Source: Seminavis robusta (Eukaryota; Bacillariophyta; Bacillariophyceae; Naviculales; Naviculaceae). Taken from it: DNA of 63,297 bases. The notes beneath the pieces were generated by a model, which saw nothing but the letters and a program-made list of their open reading frames with translations, searched no databases and was not told the DNA's origin. The number at the start of each line of letters is the position of its first letter. Positions within the stretch are counted from its first letter, which is position 1. The stretch is taken from the NCBI GenBank assembly GCA_903772945.1, contig CAICTM010000493.1:1-63297 (forward strand). Reading direction: 5' to 3'. A program made the position numbers and the translations under genes. Shown piece by piece: positions 1 to 11,442 of the stretch.

Positions 1-232
1 CTCCACGATCCTAAAACGGAACGCGTGGAAGGTTTGTCTAGCATGGATCTAGTAGCGTGGAAGTACTCCACGCTGGCTAAATATCTAGAACGATGTTTCA
101 TCATCAACCTAGTATGACTAGAGCGGTCATTGAGAACCCTGTCTCAAATGACTATTCACGAGAGACTCAGTCATGAGTCGAACTCAAATCCTATCTAGGA
201 TCGTAAGGCTAAGAGCCGTGTATTGCAACAGC
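1..232 (+). repeat. Left terminal inverted repeat of the 1-2870 element
   Basis: Pairs with 2637-2870 in inverted orientation, by eye more than 80 percent alike. A subterminal hairpin lies at about 52-78. The outermost CTCCACG is at position 1, so the repeat may extend left of the window. Confidence 0.8.
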
Positions 233-308
233 AACAAGGGGATGGATCTGTACCGAAAGGTCAAAATCAGGAAGTATCAGGCCCAAAATATTCAGTGGAG
301 CCCCCTGA

Positions 309-2427
309 TTAATCATCAAGGGTGCTGGCTCTCTTCCTCTTTTTGTGCTTTTGTGCCTCCTTTGCCTCGCGCTTTCGCTTCTGGGAGTCTAATTTCAGTT
401 GATAGGTTGCCGAAGCTTGGTCATGTTTTTTCGCCATAGCCTCGTCATGGCGTTTCTGAATAGTGAGGCAAAGGTACAGGTATATAGATGAGTGGCAATA
501 ATTTCAGGTATGGCGCACAGACTGTTGCACTTACCTGCAGCATTTCAACAAACTTGGTATCAATTTCAACCAACTTGTCAAGATTCGTCTCTCGGTTGAT
601 CTTGACCTCTTGTTCCTTGACCTCCTCAAACATGTCAATGCCTTCAGCAACCCACCCACCAAACTCTTTCTGGCCAGAACAATTATCAGAGTATTTTCCC
701 TTGAAGCGAAAAGTACTGGGTTCCTTGCTGCTGTATGTAGGGTAGCTTCCTTGGCCCCCTTCTTCATAGCGCCACTTGTATAGTTCAGTCCACCTCTTGT
801 GGCAATTGTCAAAGACCACGTAGACAAATGCTTCCGTGCCAGCTGGAATCTGATGAACTCCATCAACTTCATGAGTAGTGGGGCATACGGTCCGGCGATG
901 CTTCTCACCGTAAACATGGCTTTGAGGTAAAAAACAAAGGGCAAAGCTGAGAATCATGACTAAATATATCTGAATTCAATCTCAAATAGTCTGCTTTGTA
1001 CTTACGCGCCAGCCACAATAGGAAGCAACTGGTTGAGATACAGCTCCAAAAGCTCCAGGTTGTAAACCTCCTTGTCTGTTTGCGGATCCCCATCAGGAAT
1101 GTCAACAGTCAAATCACGGAGCATTATCTTCTTGATTGCTTCAAGAGTGGGAAGTGGACGGGGGTTAACTGGTTTGCCATTCGCAACACCCTCTCCTTCC
1201 ATCCATTCAAGAGCCCGCTTTCTCATCTCTGTGCAGATGTTGCTTCGAAGAGTGTTGATGGCCTCAACAAGGGTGGGAGTGTAAAGTCGGATAAATTCTT
1301 TACGACTTTCCTATGGGGCATTAGAATCAGCCGTCATTCAGGAGCAAAGCAAAGCAATCATGAGCAAACACAGTTAGTGACTGACCTAAATTCAAAGCAA
1401 AGCAAGCAATCATGAGCAAAGCACTGACCTTTATCTCCGCTTTCTCTGTTTCCAACTCGTCGCCCTTAAACTGGGTGCCGGGAAGCATCAGGACATCATC
1501 AAGCAGCTGCTCCGTCAGAGCTTCAGCCTGCTTCCAGTCATCAAGAAATTTGCACCGACGCAAGGTAACCCGCCTTGTTTGCTTTTGCACCTGCCCAGCA
1601 ATGGCATCGTTTTGCTGCTTCTTCAACTCTTTTTAGAAAGTTTTCCTCCACTTCGAGCAGCTGGACAGAAAAACATAAAAAGGGTGAGGGTATTCCATGT
1701 GTACCAGAGCAAATCACGATGTTTAGCTGCTGATCTGTGTTAGCTTACAACTTTTCTTTGTGAGAAGCGCCTTGTACTTTTGCTTCAAAGTGTCATGTTC
1801 CTCCTTGGTTGCATCATGATCTTCTTTTTCTTCTTGGAGTTGTGCTGTCAAATTTGAAACTTGGCCCTTCAGCCTCCGATTTTCGTCCTTGTAACCTTTA
1901 ACTCCCTTCGCCATCTTCTGGTTGTGCTTAGGATAGACTGAAAGTACTTGCTTGATGATTGTTTCAGTGTTGCCTTTGATTTTGCCGGCTTTCACCCTTT
2001 CATGCAGCTGATGCAGCAAGGGTTGCACAGGGTCAACTTCAGGTTGCTCAAGATTGCCTTCCTCGTTGTCAGAATCCTCGTCAGATGATGAATCCACGCT
2101 AGCAGTTGGACTCACTTTCTTGCTGGTTGGCCTGTTCTTGTTGGTGGGCAGAGGAGTGTTGCGATGATGCTTCCTGTTGGTTCCTCCACCACGCTGCCTC
2201 TTTGACCTCGGATCCTCCTCAGTTTCGTTGTCGTCTGGCATCCAGCTGTCGTCGTCGTCTTGCAGTAGTGGCAGAGTTGTTGGTAATGGTAATGGTGGAG
2301 GATAGAAATCAGAGCAACCAAAAGAAGATGAGTAACCAGCAGATACAGCAGCAAGGTGTTGCTTTGTTCGAAAATGAAACGAAAGGAGTGCATCCATCAT
2401 GTTTGTGCTACAGCCGAGTAATGGCAA
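309..2427 (-). CDS. Spliced coiled-coil gene of unknown function inside the TIR element
   Basis: I do not recognise the family. Four exons join in frame by GT-AG rules: exon 2 (about 1626 to 1429), exon 3 (1310-1006), exon 4 (919-535) and exon 5 (455-309, TAA at 309-311), with introns of 118, 86 and 79 nt. Exon 1 (2427-1749) has an acidic, Ser/Asp-rich middle and a C-terminal coiled coil (about residues 175-228). Exons 3-4 encode a compact Trp/Cys/Gly-containing region. Exon 5 is a Lys/Arg-rich helix that looks like a nuclear localisation tail. The exon 1/2 junction does not close: donor GTAAGC at 1748 leaves a phase that runs into a stop in exon 2. An extra A in the run near 1630 would explain this, as would an unseen intron. 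No transposase motif was found. Confidence 0.6.
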
Positions 2428-2636
2428 GAGGAGTTGTTTCGATAGAACCGATTGGAGCGTTTTGGCATACTCTAGTACTAGCGGTGATACACACGCGACT
2501 GCCGTTGGGAAATTGTGGGACTAACCTTTTTTTCTACGACCACCACCAGTAGCATTCTGACGGTGATGCTCCTGTTGCGTTGTCATTGTATAAGTTTCTA
2601 GGAATTCCTTCTTCCTTTTGAATAAATCAATATGTT

Positions 2637-2870
2637 GCAATACACGGCTCTTAGCCTTATTCACGACTCGATCCTAGATAGGGTTTGAGTTCGACTCATG
2701 ACGTAGTCCTTCGCGAATAGTCATTGAGACAGGGTTCTCATGACTGCTAGTCATACTAGGTTGTCGATGAAACATCGCTCTAGATATTTAGCCGGCGTGG
2801 AAAGCTTCCACGCTACTAGACAGCTACTAGCTGAAGTTTCCACGTGTTCCGGAAATGGACCGTGGAGTAC
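2637..2870 (-). repeat. Right terminal inverted repeat of the 1-2870 element
   Basis: Reverse complement of the left arm, ending CGTGGAG near 2868-2875. It contains the matching hairpin GCGTGGAAAGCTTCCACGC at about 2804-2823. Confidence 0.8.
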
Positions 2871-4723
2871 ATAGAGTTATTGCCATAACCTACGATATCA
2901 CACTACGAGGCCTCCCGCGGGAGACCAACTTCAATGAGCTTCACAACGATCTCTCTCATGGATTAGTTTTCGTAGCTTTCTAATCTCTCTCATAACTTTC
3001 ATTCTCTCAAACTCAAAACACTCGAAAGATCTTTACACTAGCTTTTAGCGTAGTGCAATTTTTCTTAACTCGATTGGTGCTTGCCTTGGCATTTTCGTCA
3101 AGAATATGCCATCATTTGGTCAAGATTTCGGTCTCATTTCCGGCCGAAATGTGGAGGGAAACTGATGCCAACACCCACCAATATAGATATTCATGATGAA
3201 TCTTTTAAATTGACCATTCTTAATTATTTGATGGGACCCAGGATGCGTCTGCCTTTATACGATCCTCATAGTAGTAAACATCAATCGATCCCACATAACA
3301 GTTTGTACGTGGCATGCTTACGATAAAATGTGGGTTGGATCCATGGGATCAACGTGGTGAGTGTGAGAACAAACTGTCTGCCTTATGTTACTGGTACCCA
3401 CATGGTATGTGGAACAAGCAAAGATATAGAGAATCTTGGTTGGTACTGGTGAGACACAGGCCATACATATGGAACCAGGGAAGCCCCATATGGTCCCATA
3501 TGAAGGTTTTGACCACTGTATCACCACAGATGGCCATGAGGCGAGCATCTACTCAATCAGGTGACCTCAGGAGGATCCAGGAGCCTCAGTGTGGCTCAGA
3601 GTGCTCAAATCCTGCATAACACCCAATTATTTGGATGCATGCTTTTTGCTCATAGTCCTGAGAATTGAATGTATGAATTGAATACCATCTCCATAGACCT
3701 GTAGCTCCCTTGTTCCTTTGCAGTAGATACCTATCCTGTTGAGGCTGAGCAGTGGCATTGAGAGGTAAGCTGATAGCATTCCCTAGGCTGCCCAGCATCG
3801 TGATAGAATAACATCGGTACCAGCTCCAGGAGCTGGACACTCTGTAAGCAAAGGAGGCCGGCCATCCTCATCTCTTGTGGATCTACCCTGATCCTTTCAA
3901 GAAGTTATTGGATTAAACAGTCGCAATAGCATCACAAGAGAAGCTATTGCTACAGACGAACAGGCCCAGTGAATCAGAGCTCGAGTCCAAGTCAGAGATC
4001 TCCAAGAAATCCTACCTTTTGACTCCAACTGATCCACACAGCCACTTCTGTTGTTATTCGAGATCACCAGTGGATCCGCAGGGTCTGAATTACCCAAGAA
4101 CAACCCTCTGCAAGGCTCCCAAGGTCAAAATCGAGCCAGCTACCAACCTCGAGTTCGCGAAATCGTACTGATCCGACGCTCCGTACGGACAAGCACTGAT
4201 TTTCGCGTATTTTGTGAGACGGAACCAGTCAAGTCATCAGTGCACTCGAAGCCTTAGAGGCCACGACAGAGGTACGGTCACACGGATCGCTTGGACGTCT
4301 CAGGAACGTCGATCAACCAATCAGATCGTCCGTGCATTTTCACGAGTTCCTGTACCGGTCACGGCACGAACGACTGTTAACTCTTCGAAGCCTGGGAAGC
4401 TACAAGAACAATCCAAGGAACGCACCAGTGTCCGTGCAGTTTTCACTGTCCCACGAGTTCTCGTACCGGTTCCCGTGCAGTTTTCGCTGTTCCACGAGTT
4501 CCGTACCGGTTCGCGCTTTTAAATCCACCAAGTCACTCGGAATGATTGGAACGATTCCACGGAAGCCTCAAGATCGCGCGGAACATCAGGATCGATCCAG
4601 GAAGCCCCCGGATCAATTCGAAGACTTAGAGAGTTCCCTCCGAAGACTTATACAATTGCGCAATGTGTTTACGGCCGTGTTCCCGTGATTTTCAGCTTTC
4701 AGTCAGTATATCAACTGCACATC
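2871..4723. other. Non-coding stretch before Copia gag; probable 5' LTR/leader plus unclassified repeat
   Basis: No supported gene. The stretch lies between the TIR element and the Copia gag start and should hold the Copia 5' LTR and leader, but with no 3' LTR copy in the window the LTR borders cannot be set and no primer-binding site was identified with confidence. Several short palindromes occur, such as CATATGG/CCATATG around 3460-3500. A degenerate repeat sits at 4331-4512. Confidence 0.4.
4331..4512 (+). repeat. Degenerate ~40-bp repeats upstream of Copia gag
   Basis: Three copies of a pattern like GTGCAGTTTTC-CTGT-CCACGAGTTC-CGTACCGGT begin near 4331, 4433 and 4474; the last two are 41 bases apart. 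The position, 200-400 bases upstream of gag, suggests a reiterated promoter or enhancer segment of the 5' LTR; that role is inference. Confidence 0.5.
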
Positions 4724-7438
4724 ATGGTAAACAAGTCTGAGAAGAAGAGGAGGAAGGAAAGGAGGATGGCAGCTGCCAATGCAGCAGAGCTTGCAGCCAC
4801 TCCTCAAGGTGGCAACCAGCCACCCACCACCATCCTCACCCATCCTCCTGCTGTTGATGCTGATGGTTCAGTGGCTACTTCCAACCATGATGGAAGCAGG
4901 GATCCCCCATCGTTCCCACCTGCTGCCACCACCCCTTCCTCCACTACCGATGCTATGCTTCAAACTATCCTTATGAGTTTGGAGATGCAGCAAGCATCCA
5001 TGTACATGGAGGCACAGCAAGCTTCTGTGGAAGCCATTGGCAATCGCCAAGTGATTGATGGATCCGCTTTGAGGACGCAGCAAGCCGATGTTGCCACTCT
5101 CACCAAGCGCATGGAGGAGCGCCACCAGGACCTTGAGACTTCATTCATCCAACAGTTGAAGAAGTCCATCAATCAGCTTGATGCGAGGGCTCAACAACAC
5201 TTGGACTCCATGGAGATCAGCCATAGGTTCTATGAACCAAGCTTGGCTTCACCAATCCGCCCTGTAGCCCAGGAACAACATGGTGTTGAGGAGCAGGAGA
5301 AGGCGTTTAACAAGCCCTTGGCCGAGAATCAAGGAGGACCCACTGCACTCACTCCCAACACCATGCCTGGAGACCAGCCTGAAGGTGATGTTGCTTTGAA
5401 GCAGGAGGCAGATGCCTTCATTGATGTTGCCACCTACCTCACCGGCAATGGAGTCCACCCTGCCAAGGTTCCTGCCAAGGTTCCTGTCAAGGTTCCCTCC
5501 ATGGAGGAGGAAGCATTCAAACCAAACCCACTCCAGTACACCCCAGTCACTGGGGCTCCTCCACCCTTCACCATCCCCAGGATCACCATCCAACAGACTG
5601 ACTACACGAGGCAACCAGACCTCATCTTTCCTGATCTTCCAACGTCTGACCAGCAGACACACTACAGTGGCAGATATGGCCTCAATTGGGTTGGGAAGAG
5701 AGTCTGGATCCGGTACCCACACCCCCTTGATGCCTCTCAGCTACCCTCCAATGTAGCCATGACCACTGAGCACTGGTTGGGGAGGATGTATCCCAATGGA
5801 CAGTTCCTACACCTCACAGGTGAATGGGAACAACACATGAAGCCCCAGCTCCCAACCCAGCTTCCAACCCCTTCACCTTCACCAGAGCCTAACCATCAAA
5901 CCCCCTTTAAGATCCTTGACCAACCACCAGATCAAGTGTACCGCAGTGGAACTTGGAGGAGCAATCAATACCCTAGACCCAGATCTGGAGGCCATGGTGG
6001 ACCTGGAGGACCTGATGAACCTGGAGGCTCTGGAGGATCTGGAGACTCTAATGGTGGACGACATAACCACGGGGGCAATAGGTATGGACCTGGAGGCCCT
6101 GGTGGCCCTGGAGACCCTGGTGGACCTGGAGACCCTGGTGGACCTGGAGAGCCTAATGGTGCTGGTGGTGGCTCTGGCCCACCCAACACTACCAGAAGGT
6201 TTCAGCCCAAGCAAGACAGGGATGCCTACAAGGAGTTGACCAGGACCAAGCATTTCACCAACTGGTTTGTCCACACAAGTGTGACCTTGCGGGCACAAGG
6301 CCTCCTCAGAGTGATTGATGGTACCTATGAGCCACAATCTCAGGAGGACAAGGCTGAATTGGACAGGATGCAGGCGTGGTTCTACAGTGTCCTCCAGGAG
6401 AAGGTCAAGACTGAAGTTGGCAAGGAGATCGTGGAGAGGCACTTCAATGATGTCAATTGCCAGGCCATCATGACAGCACTCCGCCTTGATGCACATGCTT
6501 CCGTGGATGGGAGGTTGGAGCAGGCTGAACTCTACAGCTGGCTCACCACCACCACCTTTGCACCTTCCAAGCAAGCCGCACTGGACTTTATTGTCAAGTT
6601 CAATCGGAACTTCAAGAGGTACAATGACGCCGTCAAGGCCAAGACTGAGCGCATCACTGAGGAAACCAAGAAGACACTACTCCAGCGTGCTCTCTCCGAT
6701 GTGCCATTGCTCCATGCAGTCACCTCCCGTGAGATTGAACGCATGACCTTGGAGCACAAGCCCGGTTACAACTTCGAGGAGTACTATGAAGTTATCAAGG
6801 TGACTGCCGTTAGCTACGACAGGAACCGGGCAACGTCACGCCGTCGGTCTGTCAATTGGCATGACATTGATGGTGACAACTGTGATGGTCAAGACAGTGA
6901 GGCCCCAGCTGATGGAGGCATTGATGCATTCAATGCCAATATGGACCCAACCACCCGATTGCCCGATGAGTTCTTCCAACAACTCCCACGTGAAGACAAG
7001 TCCATCTGGCACCGGCTGTCCCCCCAGGCCAAGAAGATCTTGATGGAGTCATCCCCACCCAAGCCTGGTCCACCTGCACGACAGGCTCACCTTTCTGAAA
7101 TGGTAGAGCAGGATGAGGAGAAGGATCGCCCTGAACAAGTGGATGACACACTACCACCCACCATGGAAGCCACCCAAGCCCAAGCCAAGCCTGGAGCTGG
7201 TCCATCCCACTCGGCACCCCAGTCCAAGTCAAATGACCTGCACCCGGCACACCCAGCTCGAATGATGGCCACCAAACCCAAGCCACGCGAAGGTAACCTT
7301 GCTGCTAGCCACCCGAGCTATCGATCCGCCCACCATGCATTCCACCGCATGCTGGACAACGTCGATGACATTGCCTCCGGTGCTGCCCATTCTACCAAGC
7401 CTGGCCCTGATAGAGCGGATTTTCGGCTCGGCGACTAG
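4724..7438 (+). CDS. Copia gag-like polyprotein
   Basis: A 904-residue structural (capsid-type) ORF. I chose ATG 4724 (MVNKSEKKRRK) because the basic N-terminus begins there; an in-frame ATG at 4685 adds 13 residues. Order: basic N-terminus, Ala/Thr/Pro-rich part, helical segment (about residues 75-170), a Gly/Pro-rich stretch (about 405-490, collagen-like GGPGDP repeats), a globular gag core (about 495-710) and a Pro-rich acidic tail. No CCHC knuckle was seen. The ORF ends with TAG 7436-7438 while the protease frame is already open one register back from 7414, which implies -1 frameshifting for pol synthesis. Confidence 0.8.
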   Translation: MVNKSEKKRRKERRMAAANAAELAATPQGGNQPPTTILTHPPAVDADGSVATSNHDGSRDPPSFPPAATTPSSTTDAMLQTILMSLEMQQASMYMEAQQASVEAIGNRQVIDGSALRTQQADVATLTKRMEERHQDLETSFIQQLKKSINQLDARAQQHLDSMEISHRFYEPSLASPIRPVAQEQHGVEEQEKAFNKPLAENQGGPTALTPNTMPGDQPEGDVALKQEADAFIDVATYLTGNGVHPAKVPAKVPVKVPSMEEEAFKPNPLQYTPVTGAPPPFTIPRITIQQTDYTRQPDLIFPDLPTSDQQTHYSGRYGLNWVGKRVWIRYPHPLDASQLPSNVAMTTEHWLGRMYPNGQFLHLTGEWEQHMKPQLPTQLPTPSPSPEPNHQTPFKILDQPPDQVYRSGTWRSNQYPRPRSGGHGGPGGPDEPGGSGGSGDSNGGRHNHGGNRYGPGGPGGPGDPGGPGDPGGPGEPNGAGGGSGPPNTTRRFQPKQDRDAYKELTRTKHFTNWFVHTSVTLRAQGLLRVIDGTYEPQSQEDKAELDRMQAWFYSVLQEKVKTEVGKEIVERHFNDVNCQAIMTALRLDAHASVDGRLEQAELYSWLTTTTFAPSKQAALDFIVKFNRNFKRYNDAVKAKTERITEETKKTLLQRALSDVPLLHAVTSREIERMTLEHKPGYNFEEYYEVIKVTAVSYDRNRATSRRRSVNWHDIDGDNCDGQDSEAPADGGIDAFNANMDPTTRLPDEFFQQLPREDKSIWHRLSPQAKKILMESSPPKPGPPARQAHLSEMVEQDEEKDRPEQVDDTLPPTMEATQAQAKPGAGPSHSAPQSKSNDLHPAHPARMMATKPKPREGNLAASHPSYRSAHHAFHRMLDNVDDIASGAAHSTKPGPDRADFRLGD
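7414..7438 (+). promoter_or_regulatory. Candidate -1 ribosomal frameshift window between gag and pol
   Basis: Gag is in frame 2 and pol in frame 1. The pol frame is closed by TGA 7408 and TAG 7411, then open from 7414 onward, so a switch must occur within 7414-7438. The T-run in GATTTTCGG (7418-7426) is the only slippery-looking tract: a TTT codon can re-pair after -1 slippage. It is not a canonical X XXY YYZ heptamer, and no pseudoknot was modelled. Confidence 0.4.
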
Positions 7439-10400
7439 CTTTTGTCTCAAGCTGGTCTAGCCAAGGAACCCCTTCAGAGACAAATGACAGCGGGGTAGCA
7501 CACAGTCAGCCCACAGCGGCGCTACCTTCCGCCGATGATGACTGGGTTGGAACCCCTATCCCCCCCTTAGGTCCTGGTGTTCCCAACCACCCTTGTGTAT
7601 CGTACTACTCAGCCTTCATCCACCACCGCAAACAACTTTGGTGCGCCTTGATGGATCGCGGCGCCAATGGATTTATCCTTGGCAATGATGTACGTGTTGT
7701 GAATTTATCTGGTACATTCATTGATTTGAATGGTATTGACAATCACACAGTTCGAAACCTCCAGTTGGCTACTGCGGTTGTGTTCATGCGAAGTGATCAT
7801 GGTCCCATCCTTGGTCGCATCCACCAGGGTGCTGTCATGTATGACGGCCGTACCATTGCTTGTCCTGGTCAGATGGAGCACTTTGGTTGTTGTGTTCATG
7901 AGAAAGCCAAGTCCATGACTGGAGTGGACCCATACTTTGTCACACCCAATGGTTTCAGAGTCCCCATGGCCATGCGCAATGGACTTCCGTATGTAGACTG
8001 GCGGCCCCCCACTGATGCTGAGATGGAAGACGACTCCATCCCTTTGATAGATTTGACTAGCCCACACCCGTGGGACCCCTCGTGCCTTGATTCGGTCCCG
8101 TCCGATGATTGGTATGACACCCAAAGTACTACCGTCCTTGACGATGCAGATTCCCCTTTAGACAGCTTGGGCAGACTCAAGACTTTGGATGACGATGCCC
8201 TGACTCCATCCCGTCCCACCTCCAAGCAGTCCATTGACCGCCGCGGTATTATCGCTGCCATGGCTGACCTCGTCAAAGACGATCTGGTCCCTGCCTGTAC
8301 TGATGATGTCCCCGCCCTCTTATCCCGCCAGTGCCATCATTATGACTCCAGCTCCGACGATGATTCTGACCTGGAGGATGACTCTGACGTTGAGGCCCTC
8401 CGACAGTGCTTTGCTCGCGTCCCCGACCTTATGTCCCCCTATGACGACTCCTCTGGTGCTGACGACTCGGACTCCTCTGGTGATGATTCTGACTCTGACA
8501 CTGAGGACTTACGCCATTGTTTTGGAGTCCAAACCCGTGGCCAGCTTCGTGGGGAGCCTCCAAGTACTCGCTCCCGTTCCCGTCCCACCCGCCCCTCTGA
8601 CCCAACGAAGGATGGGGAGAAAAGGACTCGGAAGATGCCTGAAGTTAGACGACCTCGTTCCAAGAAGCAGTCCTCCGTTGACAGACGACCACGAGTTGAG
8701 ACAGTACTACCAAGCGATGATGATGACAGTTCCAGCGACGTTGAAGATGAAGATGGAGACATTCTCAAGTCGAACAACAGGGCCAAGCACCACACCGGTG
8801 TTGAGCTGCCCCCCATATCCCGCAAGCGGCCCCCTGAGCAGATTCCAATGATTCGGTGGTTCTTTCCGGGAACTAGTGACGAAACACTCAAGCAAACACT
8901 GGATGCCACTACCCAGTATGGTACCAAGGGAGCTATCCAAGGTCGTACTCTCCAAAGCCAGATACTGTCGCCCAACCCGATCCTCAACATTCCGAGAAGG
9001 CAAGAGGATGTGGCTACGGATACTATCTACGGCAGTGTCCCTGCGGTTGACGACGGATCTGTGGCAGCCCAATTCTTAATTGGACGCACATCCCACTACA
9101 GGTCATTACACCCCGCTGGCACCAGTGACGCAAGCTATGTCAAGACACTGATGGACAACATCCGAAGGTTTGGAGCAATGAACTGCATCAGGAGTGACAA
9201 TGCCCAGGCCCAGGCAAGCAATGGGTCAAGGACATCCTACGGACCTTTTGCATCAACGACCGAACCTCTGAGCCATACAGAGGGAATCAGAACTATGCAG
9301 AACACGGATGGAAGGATACCAAGACCAAGACGCAGCTGGTGCTGGACACCAAGAATGCACCATCTAAGTGCTGGCTGGCTGCTGGACAGTACGTGACCAC
9401 CCTGCAGAATCATATGGCATATGAGAGCCTTGGATGGAGAACTCCCTTTGAGTGGTTACACGGGTACACGCCTGACATATCTGCACTCCTTCAATTTGAG
9501 TTTTATGAACCAGTCTATTACCAGAAGTATGATGCAAAGTTCCCACAGGACTCAACCGAGTGTGTGGGGAGGTTTGTTGGCGTCTCAGAGTATGTTGGTC
9601 ATGGCATGATGTACAAGATCCTCACCGATGACGACAAGATCATCCATTGGGCTGTCGCTAGAACAGCAAGACTAGGCAATGAATTCACCAATTGGAAGGC
9701 CGATGCACAGGCACCCAAGCTTGCGCCCAAACCCAAGCCATTTGTGGACGGGCCACCCTCAAAGACCATCGAAGAAGGTATTGATCTTGGGGAGCCCCAT
9801 GATGCTACAATGTTCCATGACGCCATCCGGCACGATATCAGCTCACACCTGAGAGAGGACGACATTCTCCAAGGTGGCACACTACCGACCATTGATGTGT
9901 CAGGTTTGCTCAACCGAACGTTCATAACCAACCCGGACGACAATGGGGAGCAGGCAAGAGCCAAGATTGTCTCTGCGACGCCCACAGGTGAGACTGACTT
10001 TGATGGCAAGGAGGCTGTTTTCAGATTCCGATGCAAGCATGGAGACAAGTGTTTCGAGGAGATCAAGGCTTACTCCAAGATGCTCGAATGGTGTGACCGT
10101 GACCTTGACCTGGACGACATGTTTAAGATTGACTCTGTCCAAGACCACAGGCCATCCAAGACACGATCCAAGTTTGAGATCCTTGTTGAATGGGCAATTG
10201 GGTGCAAGACATGGGAAGATATGGGGTTCATCTTCAATGATGATCCAGTTTCTGTTTCGTTGTATGCGGTGAAGAACAACCTGGTTGGTGTGAATGGATG
10301 GAAGCGGTGTAGACCCTACACGAAGAATGCAAAGAAATTCGCTAGGATGATTCACCAAGCCAGGCTGAAGAACTTCCGGAACAAGCCGGTGTACAAGTAT

Positions 10401-11441
10401 GGGCACCAGGTTCCAAGGAACCATGCTGAAGCGGTCTTCATCGACGAAAAGAATGGAAACACAAAATGGCAGGACTCAGAAGAACTCGAGATCAAACAGC
10501 TCTTGGAATACGACACGTTCAAGAGCCTAGGTCTCGGAGCGCCAGTACCAAAGGGCTTCCAGAAGATCCCCTGCCACATGGTATATGACATTAAGATAGA
10601 TGGACGCAACAAATCGAGGTTTGTGGCAGGTGGACACAGAACGGAGACGCCAACTGACTCTGTGTATTCAGGTGTTGTCTCTCTGCAAGGAATTCGCCTT
10701 GTCACCTTCATTGCGGAATTGAATGACTTAGAGTTGTGGGCCACGGATGTTGGTAATGCATACTTGGAGTCCTACACAACTGAAAAGGTATGCTTCATTG
10801 CCGGAGGCGAGTTTGGACCTCTGGCTGGACACACAATGCAGATGATCAAGGCACAATATGGACTAAAATCTTCTGGAAAGTGCTGGCATGACAAGTTGTT
10901 TGATGTGCTCTACTCCATGGGATTCAAGCCCTCACGCGCTGAGTCTGACATCTGGATGAAGGATCGAGGAGACCACTATGAGTATATTGCGTGCTACGTT
11001 GATGACCTGCTCATTGCATCACGTGAGCCCCAGGTAATCATAGATGGGCTGATGGCCGAGCCCCACAAGTTCAAGCTCAAGGGCACTGGTGAGGTGGAGT
11101 TCCACCTAGGATGCAACTTCAAACGCGATGAGGATGGGACACTCACAATGTCACCATTCAAGTACATTGACCGCTTGGAAGCACAATACCTTACCCTCTT
11201 TGGGGAGAAGCCGTCCACCAAGGTGACCAGTCCTGTTGAGAAGAATGATCACCCGGAGCTTGATACTTCCCCACTGTTGGATTATGATGGGATCACCAAG
11301 TACCAGTCCCTGATTGGAGGAATCCAGTGGGCTATTTCCCTTGGAAGGTTTGATGTTGGAGTTGCAGTCATGACGCTTTCTTCGTTCCGAGTAGCTCCCC
11401 GTGTTGGCCACCTGGATCGATTGAAGAGGGGAAAAAAATAA
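7439..11441 (+). pseudogene. Copia pol (protease-integrase-RT), frameshifted and 3'-truncated
   Basis: Protease: CALMDRGANG at about 7639-7668, a D-x-G-A variant of the aspartic active site. Then a Ser/Asp-rich linker (about 8040-8780). Integrase core: first Asp in VATDT (about 9010), second in SDNAQ (about 9193), and the Glu in NQNYAE near 9300, but the third lies in frame 3 while the first two lie in frame 1. The frame changes near 9215-9222 by a one-base loss or gain, since conserved integrase text continues on both sides. RT (frame 3, to 11441): TDVGNAYLE at about 10744 and YVDDLLIAS at about 10998 are intact. The reading ends in a foreign stop at 11439-11441 after loss of homology near 11428. 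Confidence 0.85.
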
Positions 11442-11442
11442 C

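Larger units (their letters stand above)
1..2870. mobile_element. DNA element with ~230-bp terminal inverted repeats carrying a spliced gene
   Basis: The first ~230 bases reappear as an imperfect reverse complement at about 2637-2870. Shared blocks include ATATCTAGA, GATGTTTCATC, ACCTAGTATGACTAG, AACCCTGTCTCAA, TCATGAGTCGAACTCAAA and TAAGGCTAAGAGCCGTGT, with small indels between. Both arms contain a GCGTGGAA...TTCCACGC hairpin just inside the end. The left end coincides with the window edge, so the left target duplication cannot be seen. The interior holds one multi-exon minus-strand gene and no transposase that I recognise. Long inverted repeats around a non-transposase gene are typical of Mutator-like or other non-autonomous elements that carry captured genes; the superfamily assignment is inference. 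Confidence 0.75.
4724..11430 (+). mobile_element. Copia-type (diatom CoDi-like) LTR retrotransposon, 3'-truncated
   Basis: Order gag, protease, integrase, reverse transcriptase, which is the Copia (Pseudoviridae-type) order. The RT YVDD box is followed by the usual connection region, which reads normally up to about 11425 and then breaks into GGGAAAAAAATAACG and unrelated minus-strand LINE sequence. RNase H and the 3' LTR are absent, also beyond 18.6 kb. The copy is defective: one frameshift in integrase and loss of the 3' end. Confidence 0.85.

Noticed and set aside
5965..6189. Minus-strand collagen-like GPPGPPGSPG ORF
   Set aside because: It is the antisense reading of the Gly/Pro repeat region of Copia gag; no independent start or context.
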